From contig JANNMJ010000227.1 of the NCBI GenBank assembly GCA_031397815.1, forward strand, positions 1 to 49,350: a stretch of DNA of 49,350 nt. Reading direction: 5' to 3'. A program made the translations under genes and the position numbers. The notes beneath the pieces are model-generated. The model saw only the letters and a program-made list of their open reading frames with translations, did not search any database and had not been told where the DNA came from. The DNA is from JANNMJ01 sp031397815. Its GTDB lineage: Bacteria; Bacteroidota; Bacteroidia; Cytophagales; Hymenobacteraceae. Below are positions 1 to 7,761 of this stretch, in pieces (the stretch's first letter is position 1; each line of letters opens with the position of its first letter).

Positions 1-157
1 GGTCCGCGACCTGAGCCAGCAATGGCAACACGACTACAACTACCATCGACCCCATCAGGCACTCCAAAATGTGCCCCCAATGACTTTCCTCGCCCAAAAA
101 ACCTCTACTAACTCCTGACTACCTTTTCGGGGTAGAGGACAGAGTTAGGGATAGTCA
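1..157 (+). mobile_element. Right end of an IS3-family insertion sequence
   Basis: The window opens inside an insertion sequence. It holds the last codons of an OrfB-type transposase and then a short non-coding tail. I place the right terminus near 157 because the reverse complement of the tail begins TGACTATCCCTAACTCTG, which fits the TG...CA ends usual in IS3 elements. From about 158 onward an unrelated reading frame (DUF4868-like) is open. The left end lies outside the window, so terminal inverted repeats and target duplication cannot be checked. The family is well supported by the transposase tail; the exact boundary is inference. Confidence 0.6.
2..118 (+). CDS. IS3-family transposase OrfB, C-terminal fragment
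   Basis: The last 38 codons of a DDE integrase-type transposase, which cuts and joins IS ends. The visible tail contains the signature YNYHRPHQAL followed by NVPPMTFL, typical of the region just after the catalytic glutamate in IS3-group OrfB proteins (rve_3 domain). The 5' part and the catalytic D, D and E residues lie before the window, so activity cannot be judged. The stop codon (TGA) is at 116-118, about 40 bp from the inferred IS end, a normal spacing for this family. Confidence 0.8.
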   Translation, partial: VRDLSQQWQHDYNYHRPHQALQNVPPMTFLAQKTSTNS

Positions 158-612
158 AGGGCAACACCCTAACGCTGGATTGTAAAATCGACTGCGTATA
201 CTACGACGACGAGTTCTACATCCTCAGTAAGAAAGGGTTTGAAGATATTGCTGGTCTTGACGAGCAGTATCAGGAACGTGCCGTCGAGTTCGTAGACCGT
301 CTGGCAGCTTCCAGGCAATTCTTAGGGCTAGAACACCTCACGCAGGCAAGTGCTAACAGTATCCATATGCGTCGGCGGCTCGCCAGATTTACAAAAAATG
401 GTGCTCACCAGTCCATTGACCCGAAACGACGAGAACAAATGTTGGAAACAGCCGAAAAGCATAACTTTAAATTAAAAATTTCGCCCACTGGAGAAATTTG
501 TATTGAGTCGCCTAAAGACGCAGACCTTCTAATCAAGCTGCTCGATTCCTACTTCCTGCTTTGCGAACAAACCGGCGAATCATACGGCTCCTTCACCAAG
601 AAGCGCCTCTAG
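158..612 (+). pseudogene. 5'-truncated DUF4868 (KwaB-like) gene
   Basis: Frame 1 is open from just after a stop at 133-135 through to 612 and encodes about 150 residues starting around GNTLTLDCKIDCVYYDDEF. The pattern of a short strand pair with YYDDEFYIL, then KKGFEDI, then a helical part with MRRRLARF resembles the C-terminal half of DUF4868 proteins. That family includes KwaB of the Kiwa anti-phage system, in which membrane protein KwaA works with DNA-binding KwaB. The N-terminal half is missing, replaced by the IS3 end. An ATG at 367 could at best give an 81-residue piece. The family call is from memory of conserved positions and is moderate; the truncation is visible in the sequence. No kwaA is seen, but it would lie before the window. 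Confidence 0.6.
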
Positions 613-639
613 AGCAACCCAACCACCCCCAAAACCAAA

Positions 640-674
640 AACAGCCCGCCCGGTCATCCGGTCGGGCTGTTTTC
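640..674. terminator. Bidirectional intrinsic terminator
   Basis: Nine-bp outer stem AACAGCCCG / CGGGCTGTT with an inner CCGG pairing, followed by TTTTC on the plus strand and preceded by an A-rich run that becomes a T-rich run on the minus strand. It sits between two convergent genes, so it probably serves both. Confidence 0.75.
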
Positions 675-694
675 TTATCCGCCTATTTCCCGCC

Positions 695-1381
695 TTACCC
701 CACGGGCGGCGGCGTAGGCGCATCCGGCCGTGCGCCAGTGTCGATGATCTTACGCGCTTGCGTGTAAGCCGCCAACAGCTCCGGGTTGAGCAGCGCGAAG
801 GCTTTCATATCGTCGTCCAGCTCACGGATTTCCTTCATCAGCGCATCCACGAGGCTTTCGAGCTTCTCACCCGCCACCACCCGGTCGTCGATGGTGCGGC
901 GCGGTTTCGGCTGCGCGTCATTGTAGGCTTTCAGCGCGTCTTGCAGCGGTTGAAGCGTCGCTGCCGTCAGGCCTTGCCGCTTCAGCTCGGCCGCCACATC
1001 GGCGCGTTGAGTCGTCGCCAGCAATGCCGACGCCACCCCCAGCAGCCCCGCCGGACGCAGCTTTTGCAAGCTCTTCCTCGTCAGCGTCGCCGACGCCAGC
1101 AGTGCCCCATCCTCCAACCGGTTCGCCACCCGCACCAACGGCCCCTGCAACGCTGGCAACAGCGTCAGCAGCGCCAGCCGCTTCGCTCTGCCCTCCTTGG
1201 TCAGTTCCCGCGTGCGCTTGGCAACACCTCCACGCGCCCCCGAAACCGCCGTATACCCCGTCTGCACCACTGTAGCCTGCAAGCCCGCCACCTCGCTTAC
1301 CGCAATATCCGCCGCCCGAAGGGTCAGCAAATCCGCTACCCGGCCCGCCATCGACAGCCGGTCTTCTCTGATCTTATCCAT
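695..1381 (-). CDS. Conserved hypothetical protein (Bacteroidota type)
   Basis: A 228-residue protein if it starts at the methionine of MDKIREDRLSMAGRVADLL. A longer frame to 1444 exists but adds an unlikely Cys/Phe-rich leader. The opening resembles a family of uncharacterised Bacteroidota proteins that begin with a K/R-E-N/D-R-x-S-M motif. The rest is predicted mostly helical, rich in Leu, Ala and Lys/Arg, with a hydrophobic stretch around residues 115-130 (GLLGVASALLATTQ) and an acidic helix near the end (EKLESLVDALMKEIREL), then a Pro-rich tail. No catalytic motif is visible and I assign no function. It stands alone, ending at the shared terminator. Confidence 0.65.
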   Translation of the reverse strand: MDKIREDRLSMAGRVADLLTLRAADIAVSEVAGLQATVVQTGYTAVSGARGGVAKRTRELTKEGRAKRLALLTLLPALQGPLVRVANRLEDGALLASATLTRKSLQKLRPAGLLGVASALLATTQRADVAAELKRQGLTAATLQPLQDALKAYNDAQPKPRRTIDDRVVAGEKLESLVDALMKEIRELDDDMKAFALLNPELLAAYTQARKIIDTGARPDAPTPPPVG

Positions 1382-1548
1382 TTCTCTAAACAGAAAAACG
1401 TGAAACACAACGCCGGTCGCGCAACCGACGGCCTGATCACTCAACCAAGCGGGTCGAAACTAGCGGCCTCCGAAACCAAATACTTAATTTTTCGACGAAC
1501 CCGGTAAAAAACCCCACGAACGGCGCTTTTTTTCGGTCGAACAAAACC

Positions 1549-1884
1549 AAACCCCACCGTGCCAACCCTAAACCCCACCGTGTCAATCGCAAACCCCACC
1601 GTGTCGAACGCAAACCCCACCGTGTCGAATGCAAACACCACCGTGTCAAACACAAACACCACCGTGTCGAACGCAAACACCACCGTGTCGAACGCAAACC
1701 CCACCGTGTCAAACGCAAACCCCACCGTGTCAAACGCAAACCCCACCGTGTCGAACGCAAACCCCCCCGAGACGAACGCAAACCCCACCGCGCCACCCGC
1801 AAACACCACCGTGTCGAACGCAAACACCACCGTGTCGAATGCAAACACCACCGTGTCGAACGCAAACACCACCGTGTCAAAAAC
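1549..1884. repeat. 21-bp minisatellite, 16 units
   Basis: Sixteen head-to-tail copies of a 21-bp unit with core CACCGTGTCGAACGC, varying mainly at one C/A position and in units 10 and 11. Because 21 is a multiple of three, all units stay in phase. Several frames on both strands are therefore open across it (NPTVSNA on plus, FDTVVFA on minus), but nothing suggests a gene: no plausible start context, and the open frames run into unrelated flanks. The array fills the space between the conserved hypothetical and a 14-bp stem hairpin. Confidence 0.9.
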
Positions 1885-1885
1885 G

Positions 1886-1921
1886 AACTCCCCGCCCCTC
1901 AGGGAAGGGGCGGGGAGTTTT
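1886..1921. terminator. GC-rich hairpin, likely terminator
   Basis: Perfect 14-bp stem AACTCCCCGCCCCT / AGGGGCGGGGAGTT with a 6-nt loop. On the minus strand it is followed by CGTTTTTG, so it can terminate the PepSY gene that ends about 70 bp away. The same AACTCCCCGCCCC motif recurs at 39217, so it may be a mobile palindrome reused as a terminator. Confidence 0.55.
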
Positions 1922-1933
1922 AGCTCGAAGCAA

Positions 1934-1983
1934 ATCCTCACATCTCCCACATCCCCACATCCTCACATCTCCCACATCCCCAC
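1934..1983. repeat. 25-bp direct duplication, CACATCCCCACATC-rich
   Basis: Two perfect 25-bp copies built from CACATC and CCCACATC words directly after the 3' end of the minus-strand PepSY gene. A related run of the same words lies at 39303-39340, again at the 3' end of a minus-strand gene. Confidence 0.75.
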
Positions 1984-1991
1984 ATCTGCCC

Positions 1992-2573
1992 CTAACGCCG
2001 CAGCTTCTTCGGCCCGTACCACAGCCAAAAACCCGTGAACGCGAGCACCAACAGCGCGCCGCCCATCACGGTCGTGTAGAATTTCATGAACACCTCATCC
2101 GTCCCCAGCAGGTCATCCACGATGGAGCCTTCGTGAATCGCCTTCACTAAGTTGAAGCGCCGCTTCTCCATCCCCAGCACCTTGCCGGTGCCCGCGTCCA
2201 CCTGCGCGCCCCACTCCGAATCCTCGAAACTCACGAGCACCAACCCCTGATCGGGCCGGGCTTCGAGCCGCCGCACCTCGCCGGGGGCTTTCCCGCCGCT
2301 CGAATCGCGGACGGCGGTGCGGGCGGCTTCTACTAAAGTGGCCAGCGGCTGCCACTGCCGCAGATCCGTCGTGAAGCCGCGTGGGGGCGGTAGCTGCGAG
2401 GCGTTGCCGCCGCCCAGCCGGATTTCCCAGCCCAGTAAAATGCCCGTCAGGCCCAGAACGGCGAAGAAATACACCAGCGCCGCGCCCACCTTGTGGTGCA
2501 AACGCCGCAGCTTTCCCAACCGCTTGGGCAGCGTGTTGGGGCCGGAAATCGGGTTAGAAGCCGGAGTAGCCAT
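1992..2573 (-). CDS. PepSY-associated TM helix protein (small PiuB-like)
   Basis: About 193 residues from MATPASNPIS. An N-terminal hydrophobic segment after a basic LHHKVG motif (VGAALVYFFAVLGLTGILLGWEI) is followed by a periplasmic part with a PepSY-like core (GEVRRLEARPDQGLVLVSFE, then VDAGTGKVLGMEKRR). A second membrane segment lies near the C-terminus (MGGALLVLAFTGFWLWYGPK). This layout of His after the first helix, PepSY core and final helix ending WYGPK is that of PepSY_TM proteins found with siderophore uptake and in reductase-like membrane proteins. It is much shorter than full PiuB proteins. I chose the internal ATG because the upstream extension has no family resemblance. No iron-uptake gene is adjacent. 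Confidence 0.75.
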   Translation of the reverse strand: MATPASNPISGPNTLPKRLGKLRRLHHKVGAALVYFFAVLGLTGILLGWEIRLGGGNASQLPPPRGFTTDLRQWQPLATLVEAARTAVRDSSGGKAPGEVRRLEARPDQGLVLVSFEDSEWGAQVDAGTGKVLGMEKRRFNLVKAIHEGSIVDDLLGTDEVFMKFYTTVMGGALLVLAFTGFWLWYGPKKLRR

Positions 2574-2675
2574 CGGAAAAGCAGGGTGAAGTGCGACAAT
2601 TAGGAAGTCGCCCACCGACGGCTCTCCCCGGCGCGAAGGTATCAGCGCCACTATCAGCGCCCCGGCGCCGCCACT

Positions 2676-3725
2676 CTACCAGCGCGCCCGCCGCAGCTTC
2701 TCCGGCTCGATGATTTTCACCTTCCGAACCGTCAGCTCGACCAGCCCGTCCTGCTTGAACTCGCTCAGCGTGCGGGTGAGCGTCTCAGGGGCCGTGCCGA
2801 TCATCGCCGCCAGATCATCGCGCGAGAAGCGGATGTACCCATCCGGGTCGTCGGTCTGCCCCTGCAAGCTGATGAGCGTATCGGCCACCCGCCGCCGGAT
2901 GGAGCTGTACGCCATCGTGAGGAGCTGTTGCTCGCGCTCACTCACCCGCCCGGCCAGCAGGCAGATGAACTCGTGCCCCACCTTCGGATTGAGCATCAGC
3001 AGGAGCGAAAAATCTTCCCGTGGAATATAAATCAGCTCCGAATCATCGACGGCAATCGCCGAATCGTGGTGCGGCGTGCCTTCCAGAAGAGCTAAATAGC
3101 CGAAAAATTCACCCGCTTGATACAGCTTCGTCAGAAATTCCTTCCCCGTGTGGGCCGTCCGGACGGTTTTCACGCGTCCCGATTTCAGAAAATAAAGCCG
3201 CGAAGCCGCTTCGCCCTCTTGGTAAATAACCTGCTTCTTGCTGACGTAATGCACCCGCCGGTCTTCCGACAGACTCTTCAGATTCGCGATTTCCTTCGCA
3301 TCGTCGAGAAACTCGTTGAGGCCGTTGGCTTTCAGGTCGTAATCGTCCCTGAGGTGTTTGAAACGTTGAATCCGGCTCGCCACCGCACCCAACAGCTCCG
3401 ATTCGTCGAACGGCTTCGTCAGGTAGTCATCCGCCCCCAGCTCCATCCCGCGCCGCAGGTCGGAACGCTCGGTTTTGGCGGTCAGGAAAATGAACGGAAT
3501 ACCCGACAGCTGCGGGTTTTGGCTGAATATCTGAAGCACGCCGTAGCCATCGAGCACGGGCATCATAATATCGCAGATCACCAAATCCGGGGTGTTAAGC
3601 AGCGCCAGATCAACTCCACTCTTGCCGTTTTCGGCTTGTATTACCTTATAGCCCGCAAGCTCCAGAATTTCGGCAGAGTTTTCTCGAATGATCTCGTTGT
3701 CTTCGATCAGCAAAATAATTTTCAT
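2676..3725 (-). CDS. Response regulator with Crp-type output (REC-cNMP-HTH)
   Basis: A 349-residue two-component regulator starting at MKIILLIEDNEIIREN. Residues 1-120 form a receiver domain: acidic pair E8-D9, phosphoacceptor D52 in LVICDIMMPVLDGYG, switch T in FIFLTAKT and the conserved lysine in LTKPF. Residues about 150-265 form a cyclic-nucleotide-binding-like fold (VSKKQVIYQEGEAASRLYFL, then GEFFGYLALLEG). The C-terminus is a Crp-type winged helix (RFSRDDLAAMIGTAPETLTRTLSEF). REC fused to a Crp/Fnr-type effector is common in Bacteroidota. The ligand is unknown and the nucleotide pocket may be vestigial. It lies 41 bp downstream of the histidine kinase on the same strand, so the two are probably one operon and a cognate pair. 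Confidence 0.92.
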   Translation of the reverse strand: MKIILLIEDNEIIRENSAEILELAGYKVIQAENGKSGVDLALLNTPDLVICDIMMPVLDGYGVLQIFSQNPQLSGIPFIFLTAKTERSDLRRGMELGADDYLTKPFDESELLGAVASRIQRFKHLRDDYDLKANGLNEFLDDAKEIANLKSLSEDRRVHYVSKKQVIYQEGEAASRLYFLKSGRVKTVRTAHTGKEFLTKLYQAGEFFGYLALLEGTPHHDSAIAVDDSELIYIPREDFSLLLMLNPKVGHEFICLLAGRVSEREQQLLTMAYSSIRRRVADTLISLQGQTDDPDGYIRFSRDDLAAMIGTAPETLTRTLSEFKQDGLVELTVRKVKIIEPEKLRRARW

Positions 3726-3766
3726 GTGACGAGGGAAAGAGGTGGCCAAGCATCAGCTCAGATGCT

Positions 3767-5371
3767 TTAATCAGCAGGGTGGTGGTCGAAGGGAATCGTG
3801 ATACTGACGGTGGTTCCACGGTTCAGCTTGCTGTCCAGATGAATAGTGCCGCCCATCATATCCAGATAGCGCGCCGTAATGTATAGACCTAAGCCAGTGC
3901 CGGGCAGATTAGTTACATTTCTGGCCCGGAAAAACCGTTCAAATAAATGTTTCTGATCTTCATCGGAAATTCCGACGCCCTGATCCCGTACCCGGAGCGT
4001 GAGCATCTCGTCGGAACACAGCGCTTCCACGTTGATGACCTTGCCCGCGGCGGAATACTTGATCGCGTTGGACAGCAGATTGACCAGAATCTTGCGTAGC
4101 AGCGAAGCATCGAGCCAGACCGGCTCCGGACAATCTAACGTCGTCTCGATCCATTGACCCGCCTTCAGGCTGCCCTGCACATCGGCGATGGTATCGGCGA
4201 GCAGGCTTTCCACATCGAACTCCGTCGGCTGCGCGACAATCTTGCCTTCCTCGATCCGCCCCACCGACAGAAATTCTTCCAGAATATCGTTCAGGTGCTT
4301 CACCGAAAGCTTGATACGCTGCAAATGCTTCAGGCGCTTGTCGTGCTGCTCTGTATCCGGATACTTCTCAGCGAGGGCCGCCGACGTCAGAATCGCCGTC
4401 AGCGGCGTCCGGAACTCGTGCGACGCCATCGACACGAAGCGCGATTTCAGCTCGCCCAGCTCCTGTTCCGCCGCCAGGGCATTCGTCAGCTCCGCGCTAC
4501 GCTGCTCCAGCTGTTCCAGCGTAAGGCGCAGCGCGTGGGTGCGCTCGGCCACAGTTTGCTCCAGGTCGCTGTTGAGCTGCTCGACGCGCTGCCGCTCGGC
4601 CACCAGCTCTTGCTCGGCCGCCTTTTTGAGGGTAATATCGACGACATAGGCCACCACATAAAGCTCCTGATCCAACCGAAAGTAGCTCAGGCTGGCTTCC
4701 ACCGGAAACACCGAGTCGTCTTTGCGCAGGCCGAGCAGGTCGCGGTGGCTGCCCATGTTGCGCACCTGCGGATGTGCGTTGAACGTTTCGCGCAGCTTTT
4801 CGTGGTGCCGCCCTGCGGCATTCGGCACCAAACGCTCGATGCGCTCGCCGAGCAGCTCCTGAGGTTCGTAGCCAAAAATTCGGTCGGCGAGTTGATTACT
4901 CGACACAATCACGCCCGCCTCGTCGCAGACGATAATCCCGACCGTCGCATTCGTGAAGATCGCCTCGAACCGCCGGACACTGTGCGCCAATTCGCGCTCT
5001 GCGAACTGCAAACGAGTTTGCTCAGCTAACCGAACGAGATAAAACGGTTTTTCTTCTACCTGAAAATAGATGATCTCAATCGCGGCGCTGATCAGCTCGC
5101 CGCCGTAGCGCAGGATACGGGCCGTCACTTCCCGCCGACCGTACTGCTTGGCCTCCGCGCAGTACTGTTGCCATTCATCCACCGGAATCGACTGATGCCG
5201 CAAGTGAGTGGTATCGGTCAGAAAAAACTGCTCCGACGGATACCCCAACAGTTGCACGCCCGCCTGATTGATCTGCGTGAACCAACCAATCGCGGGGTCA
5301 TAAATTCCCACAAACTCCTTCGCTTGCGTGTAGAGCAGCTCCGCGAGCACTTTGGTAGAAGCTGTAAGCAT
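3767..5371 (-). CDS. PAS-domain sensor histidine kinase
   Basis: A 534-residue cytoplasmic kinase that starts at MLTASTKVLAELLYTQ. An upstream open extension to 5620 has no family resemblance. Two PAS domains (about 10-120, with FVGIYDPAIGWFTQINQAG; and about 135-260, with FEAIFTNATVGIIVCDEAG) lead into a coiled coil with VAERTHALRLTLEQLEQR. The HisKA box SHEFRTPLTAIL at about residue 316 carries the phosphoaccepting His. The ATPase domain has the N box LLSNAIKYS (about 433), the G box DQGVGIS, the F box LFERFFRA and the G2 box GTGLGLYI (about 492). No transmembrane segment is seen, so the signal is probably cytoplasmic or membrane-diffusible. Its partner is the REC-Crp regulator directly downstream. 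Confidence 0.93.
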   Translation of the reverse strand: MLTASTKVLAELLYTQAKEFVGIYDPAIGWFTQINQAGVQLLGYPSEQFFLTDTTHLRHQSIPVDEWQQYCAEAKQYGRREVTARILRYGGELISAAIEIIYFQVEEKPFYLVRLAEQTRLQFAERELAHSVRRFEAIFTNATVGIIVCDEAGVIVSSNQLADRIFGYEPQELLGERIERLVPNAAGRHHEKLRETFNAHPQVRNMGSHRDLLGLRKDDSVFPVEASLSYFRLDQELYVVAYVVDITLKKAAEQELVAERQRVEQLNSDLEQTVAERTHALRLTLEQLEQRSAELTNALAAEQELGELKSRFVSMASHEFRTPLTAILTSAALAEKYPDTEQHDKRLKHLQRIKLSVKHLNDILEEFLSVGRIEEGKIVAQPTEFDVESLLADTIADVQGSLKAGQWIETTLDCPEPVWLDASLLRKILVNLLSNAIKYSAAGKVINVEALCSDEMLTLRVRDQGVGISDEDQKHLFERFFRARNVTNLPGTGLGLYITARYLDMMGGTIHLDSKLNRGTTVSITIPFDHHPAD

Positions 5372-5664
5372 AAGACAATCAGAGCGGACTACTACTATTC
5401 CTGCCGATAAATCTACGCCTGCAATGCACCTGATACGAAGAGCTTTTGGGAAAATACGCGACTTCTTGTTTTTGATTATAAAATGAAATAGTAAGGAATA
5501 TGGTCCGCTAAGCAGCATAAAAAAGCGGCTCAATCGGCGGCAGCAAGCGTTCGCGTTCCGATCTGTGGCGCCAAGCCTTCGCATAGCGCTGCCAAAAAAT
5601 GCGGCGGAAAAGTTCCGCATTTTCGGTGGCTGCCCGCGTGCAATCTGAAATCTACGCTACCCCC
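5372..5664. other. Intergenic region upstream of the histidine kinase
   Basis: No convincing gene. It must hold the promoter of the kinase-regulator operon: an AT-rich segment around 5455-5500 stands out against the GC-rich surroundings. A hairpin with stem AAAATGCGG / CCGCATTTT lies at about 5595-5623. No exact TAnnTTTG element was spotted. Confidence 0.5.
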
Positions 5665-5702
5665 AAAAGCAAAGGCCCGCCTCTTTGCAGAAGCGGGCCT
5701 GA
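5665..5702 (-). terminator. Intrinsic terminator of pckA
   Basis: Stem AGGCCCGC / GCGGGCCT with an 11-12 nt loop. Read on the minus strand it ends in TTTGCTTTTGG. It is located about 80 bp after the pckA stop codon. Confidence 0.75.
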
Positions 5703-5783
5703 GCCTGGTTGAATTGGTGAGGTTAAGCGAGGGCTGCGAAACGCGAACCGATTCCCAGATGGGAATCAGCCGCGGGCAAGCAG

Positions 5784-7418
5784 CTAAACGGCTTCAGCTT
5801 CGACTTTCGGCGCCCCAGCGAGGATCTCGTCGTTCGCGAAGTCAGCGTATTTCTTGAAGTTCGTGATGAACTTCTCGGCCAAGGAGTTGGCGGTGCGGTC
5901 GTAGGCGTCTTTGTCGGCCCAGGTATTCCGTGGGTCGAGGATTTCAGCCGGTACGCCGGGGCAAGCCGCCGGCATCAGCACGCCGAACACGGGGTGTTGG
6001 CGGTATTTCACGCCGTCGAGACCGCCCGTGAGCGCTGCCGTCAGCATCGCGCGGGTGTAGTTGAGCTTCATCCGCGAGCCGGTACCGTAAGCGCCGCCGG
6101 TCCAGCCGGTGTTGATGAGCCACACGTTCAGGTCGGAGCTTTCGTCCATCTTCTTGCCCAGCATCTCGGCGTATTTCGTCGGGTGCAGCGGCAGGAATAC
6201 GGCGCCGAAGCACGCCGAGAACGTCGTTTGCGGCTCCGTGACGCCTACTTCCGTCCCGGCCACCTTCGCGGTGTAGCCCGACATGAAGTGGTACATCGCC
6301 TGGCTCTTCGTGAGCTTGCTGATCGGCGGCAGCACGCCGTAGGCATCAGCCGTCAGGAAGAAGATGTTCTTCGGCACCGGCCCGCGCGACGGCTTCACCG
6401 CGTTGTCGATGAAGTTGATTGGGTAAGCGGCGCGGGTATTTTCGGTGACGCTCTTGTTGGCGTAATCCACCGTGGTAGTGCCCGGCACGAAGCGCGTGTT
6501 CTCGACGATAGACGTCGCGCGGATGGCATCCCAGATTTGCGGCTCCTTCTCCTTGGTCAGGTCGATGGCTTTCGCGTAGCAGCCGCCCTCGAAGTTGAAG
6601 ACCGAGTCAGCCGCCCAACCGTGCTCGTCATCGCCGATCAGCCCGCGGTTCGGGTCAGCGGAAAGGGTGGTTTTGCCCGTGCCCGACAGGCCGAAGAACA
6701 GCGCCGTATCGCCTTTGTCGCCGATGTTGGCCGAGCAGTGCATCGAGAGCACGCCGTGCATATGCGGCAGCATGAAGTTGAGCACGCCGAAGATGCCTTT
6801 CTTCATCTCACCAGCATAACCGGTGCCGCCGATGAGGATCATCCGCTTCTTGAAGTTCAGGATGGCGAAGTTCTTCTGACGGGTGCCATCAGCGGCGGGG
6901 TCGGCTTCGAAGCCGGGCGCGCAGAGGATGGTGAAGCCGGGGGTTTCGCCGTCGGCGAGGTTCGTCCAGCCGGTTTCGGGGCGGAGGAAGAGGTGATGGC
7001 AAAACAGGTTCTGCCACGCCTGCGTGTTGATGACGCGCAGGTTGAGGCGGTAATCGGGATGGTCACCAGCGGCGCCGTCGCGGACGTACAGCGGCTTGTC
7101 GGCGAGGTAAGCCACCATTTTGGCTTGCAGCGCGTCGAACTTGGCCGGATCGAAGGCGATGTTAACGTCGCCCCAATTGACGGCGCCTTCCGTCACGTCG
7201 TCCTTCACGATGAAGCGGTCTTTCGGCGAGCGCCCCGTGAACTGACCCGTGTCGCACATCAGCGCGCCCGCGTCGGTCAGCACCCCTTCGCCGTTTTGCA
7301 GCGCGTGCTGCACAAGCTCCTCAGGCGATAGATCGTAGTACGTGGTGGCGGTACGAGTTTCGGGGAACCCGACGTACGTCAGGCGGTGCGAAGATGCTGA
7401 CTGCGCGGTGGCTGCCAT
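5784..7418 (-). CDS. pckA: Phosphoenolpyruvate carboxykinase (ATP)
   Basis: A 544-residue enzyme converting oxaloacetate and ATP to phosphoenolpyruvate, CO2 and ADP, the entry step of gluconeogenesis. Full family length. Visible motifs: the substrate loop TGQFTGRSPKDRFIV (about residues 57-71), the metal/substrate region TGYAGEMKKGIFGVLN, the kinase-1a P-loop GLSGTGKTTLS at about residue 243, the kinase-2 motif GLIGDDEHGW and the adenine-binding RxxY-like part near VENTRFVP. The GTP-dependent family has a different P-loop, so the ATP form is secure. It is monocistronic, with its own TAnnTTTG promoter element upstream and an intrinsic terminator downstream, and is divergent from a peptide transporter; amino-acid carbon from peptides would need this enzyme for sugar synthesis. 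Confidence 0.97.
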   Translation of the reverse strand: MAATAQSASSHRLTYVGFPETRTATTYYDLSPEELVQHALQNGEGVLTDAGALMCDTGQFTGRSPKDRFIVKDDVTEGAVNWGDVNIAFDPAKFDALQAKMVAYLADKPLYVRDGAAGDHPDYRLNLRVINTQAWQNLFCHHLFLRPETGWTNLADGETPGFTILCAPGFEADPAADGTRQKNFAILNFKKRMILIGGTGYAGEMKKGIFGVLNFMLPHMHGVLSMHCSANIGDKGDTALFFGLSGTGKTTLSADPNRGLIGDDEHGWAADSVFNFEGGCYAKAIDLTKEKEPQIWDAIRATSIVENTRFVPGTTTVDYANKSVTENTRAAYPINFIDNAVKPSRGPVPKNIFFLTADAYGVLPPISKLTKSQAMYHFMSGYTAKVAGTEVGVTEPQTTFSACFGAVFLPLHPTKYAEMLGKKMDESSDLNVWLINTGWTGGAYGTGSRMKLNYTRAMLTAALTGGLDGVKYRQHPVFGVLMPAACPGVPAEILDPRNTWADKDAYDRTANSLAEKFITNFKKYADFANDEILAGAPKVEAEAV

Positions 7419-7494
7419 TGGGCGATGGAGAGGGAGGTGAATTGAAAGGAAAACCGGCTCCGGCGCGCAAGTGGAAAAACGCGCTTAGCCTTGA

Positions 7495-7502
7495 CAAAGG
7501 TA
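7495..7502 (-). promoter_or_regulatory. Putative -7 element for pckA (TACCTTTG)
   Basis: An exact match to the Bacteroidota -7 consensus TAnnTTTG on the minus strand, about 77 bp before the pckA ATG and inside an A/T-rich stretch. No clear TTTG is seen at the -33 distance; a run of T's occupies that place. The rest of 7419-7761 shows no gene and must also serve the divergent transporter. Confidence 0.5.
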
Positions 7503-7761
7503 AAAAAAAAGACGGTTTTGACTAGAAAAAAAGCGTTTCTTCGGAACGAAATGTGAAAAAACGATTCCAAGCCGCAAAAAACTAACGGTTTAGTCGGCAA
7601 AAGGCGTTTTTGCCATGAAACTTCGCAACCGATTGCGCTCCCGCACATCCCGGTTTCTGAGTAGCTTTACCCGCAACCCAACGAATGGCGGCTTGTCTTT
7701 GCCCCGCCGCTCGCGGTTTGCTGACCCTTCACGTTCATTTACCACTCGTTTTTTGCTGCCT

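Noticed and set aside
367..612. Intact 81-residue gene
   Set aside because: The same frame is open far upstream of this ATG with the same family resemblance, so this is the tail of a truncated gene.
1437..2150. Open frames on both strands across the 21-bp repeats
   Set aside because: They stay open because the unit length is a multiple of three; repetitive products such as NPTVSNA have no start context or conserved flanks.
5994..7331. 445-codon open frame on the plus strand opposite pckA
   Set aside because: Shadow of the GC-rich pckA gene; low-complexity His/Arg/Val composition and no recognisable motif.
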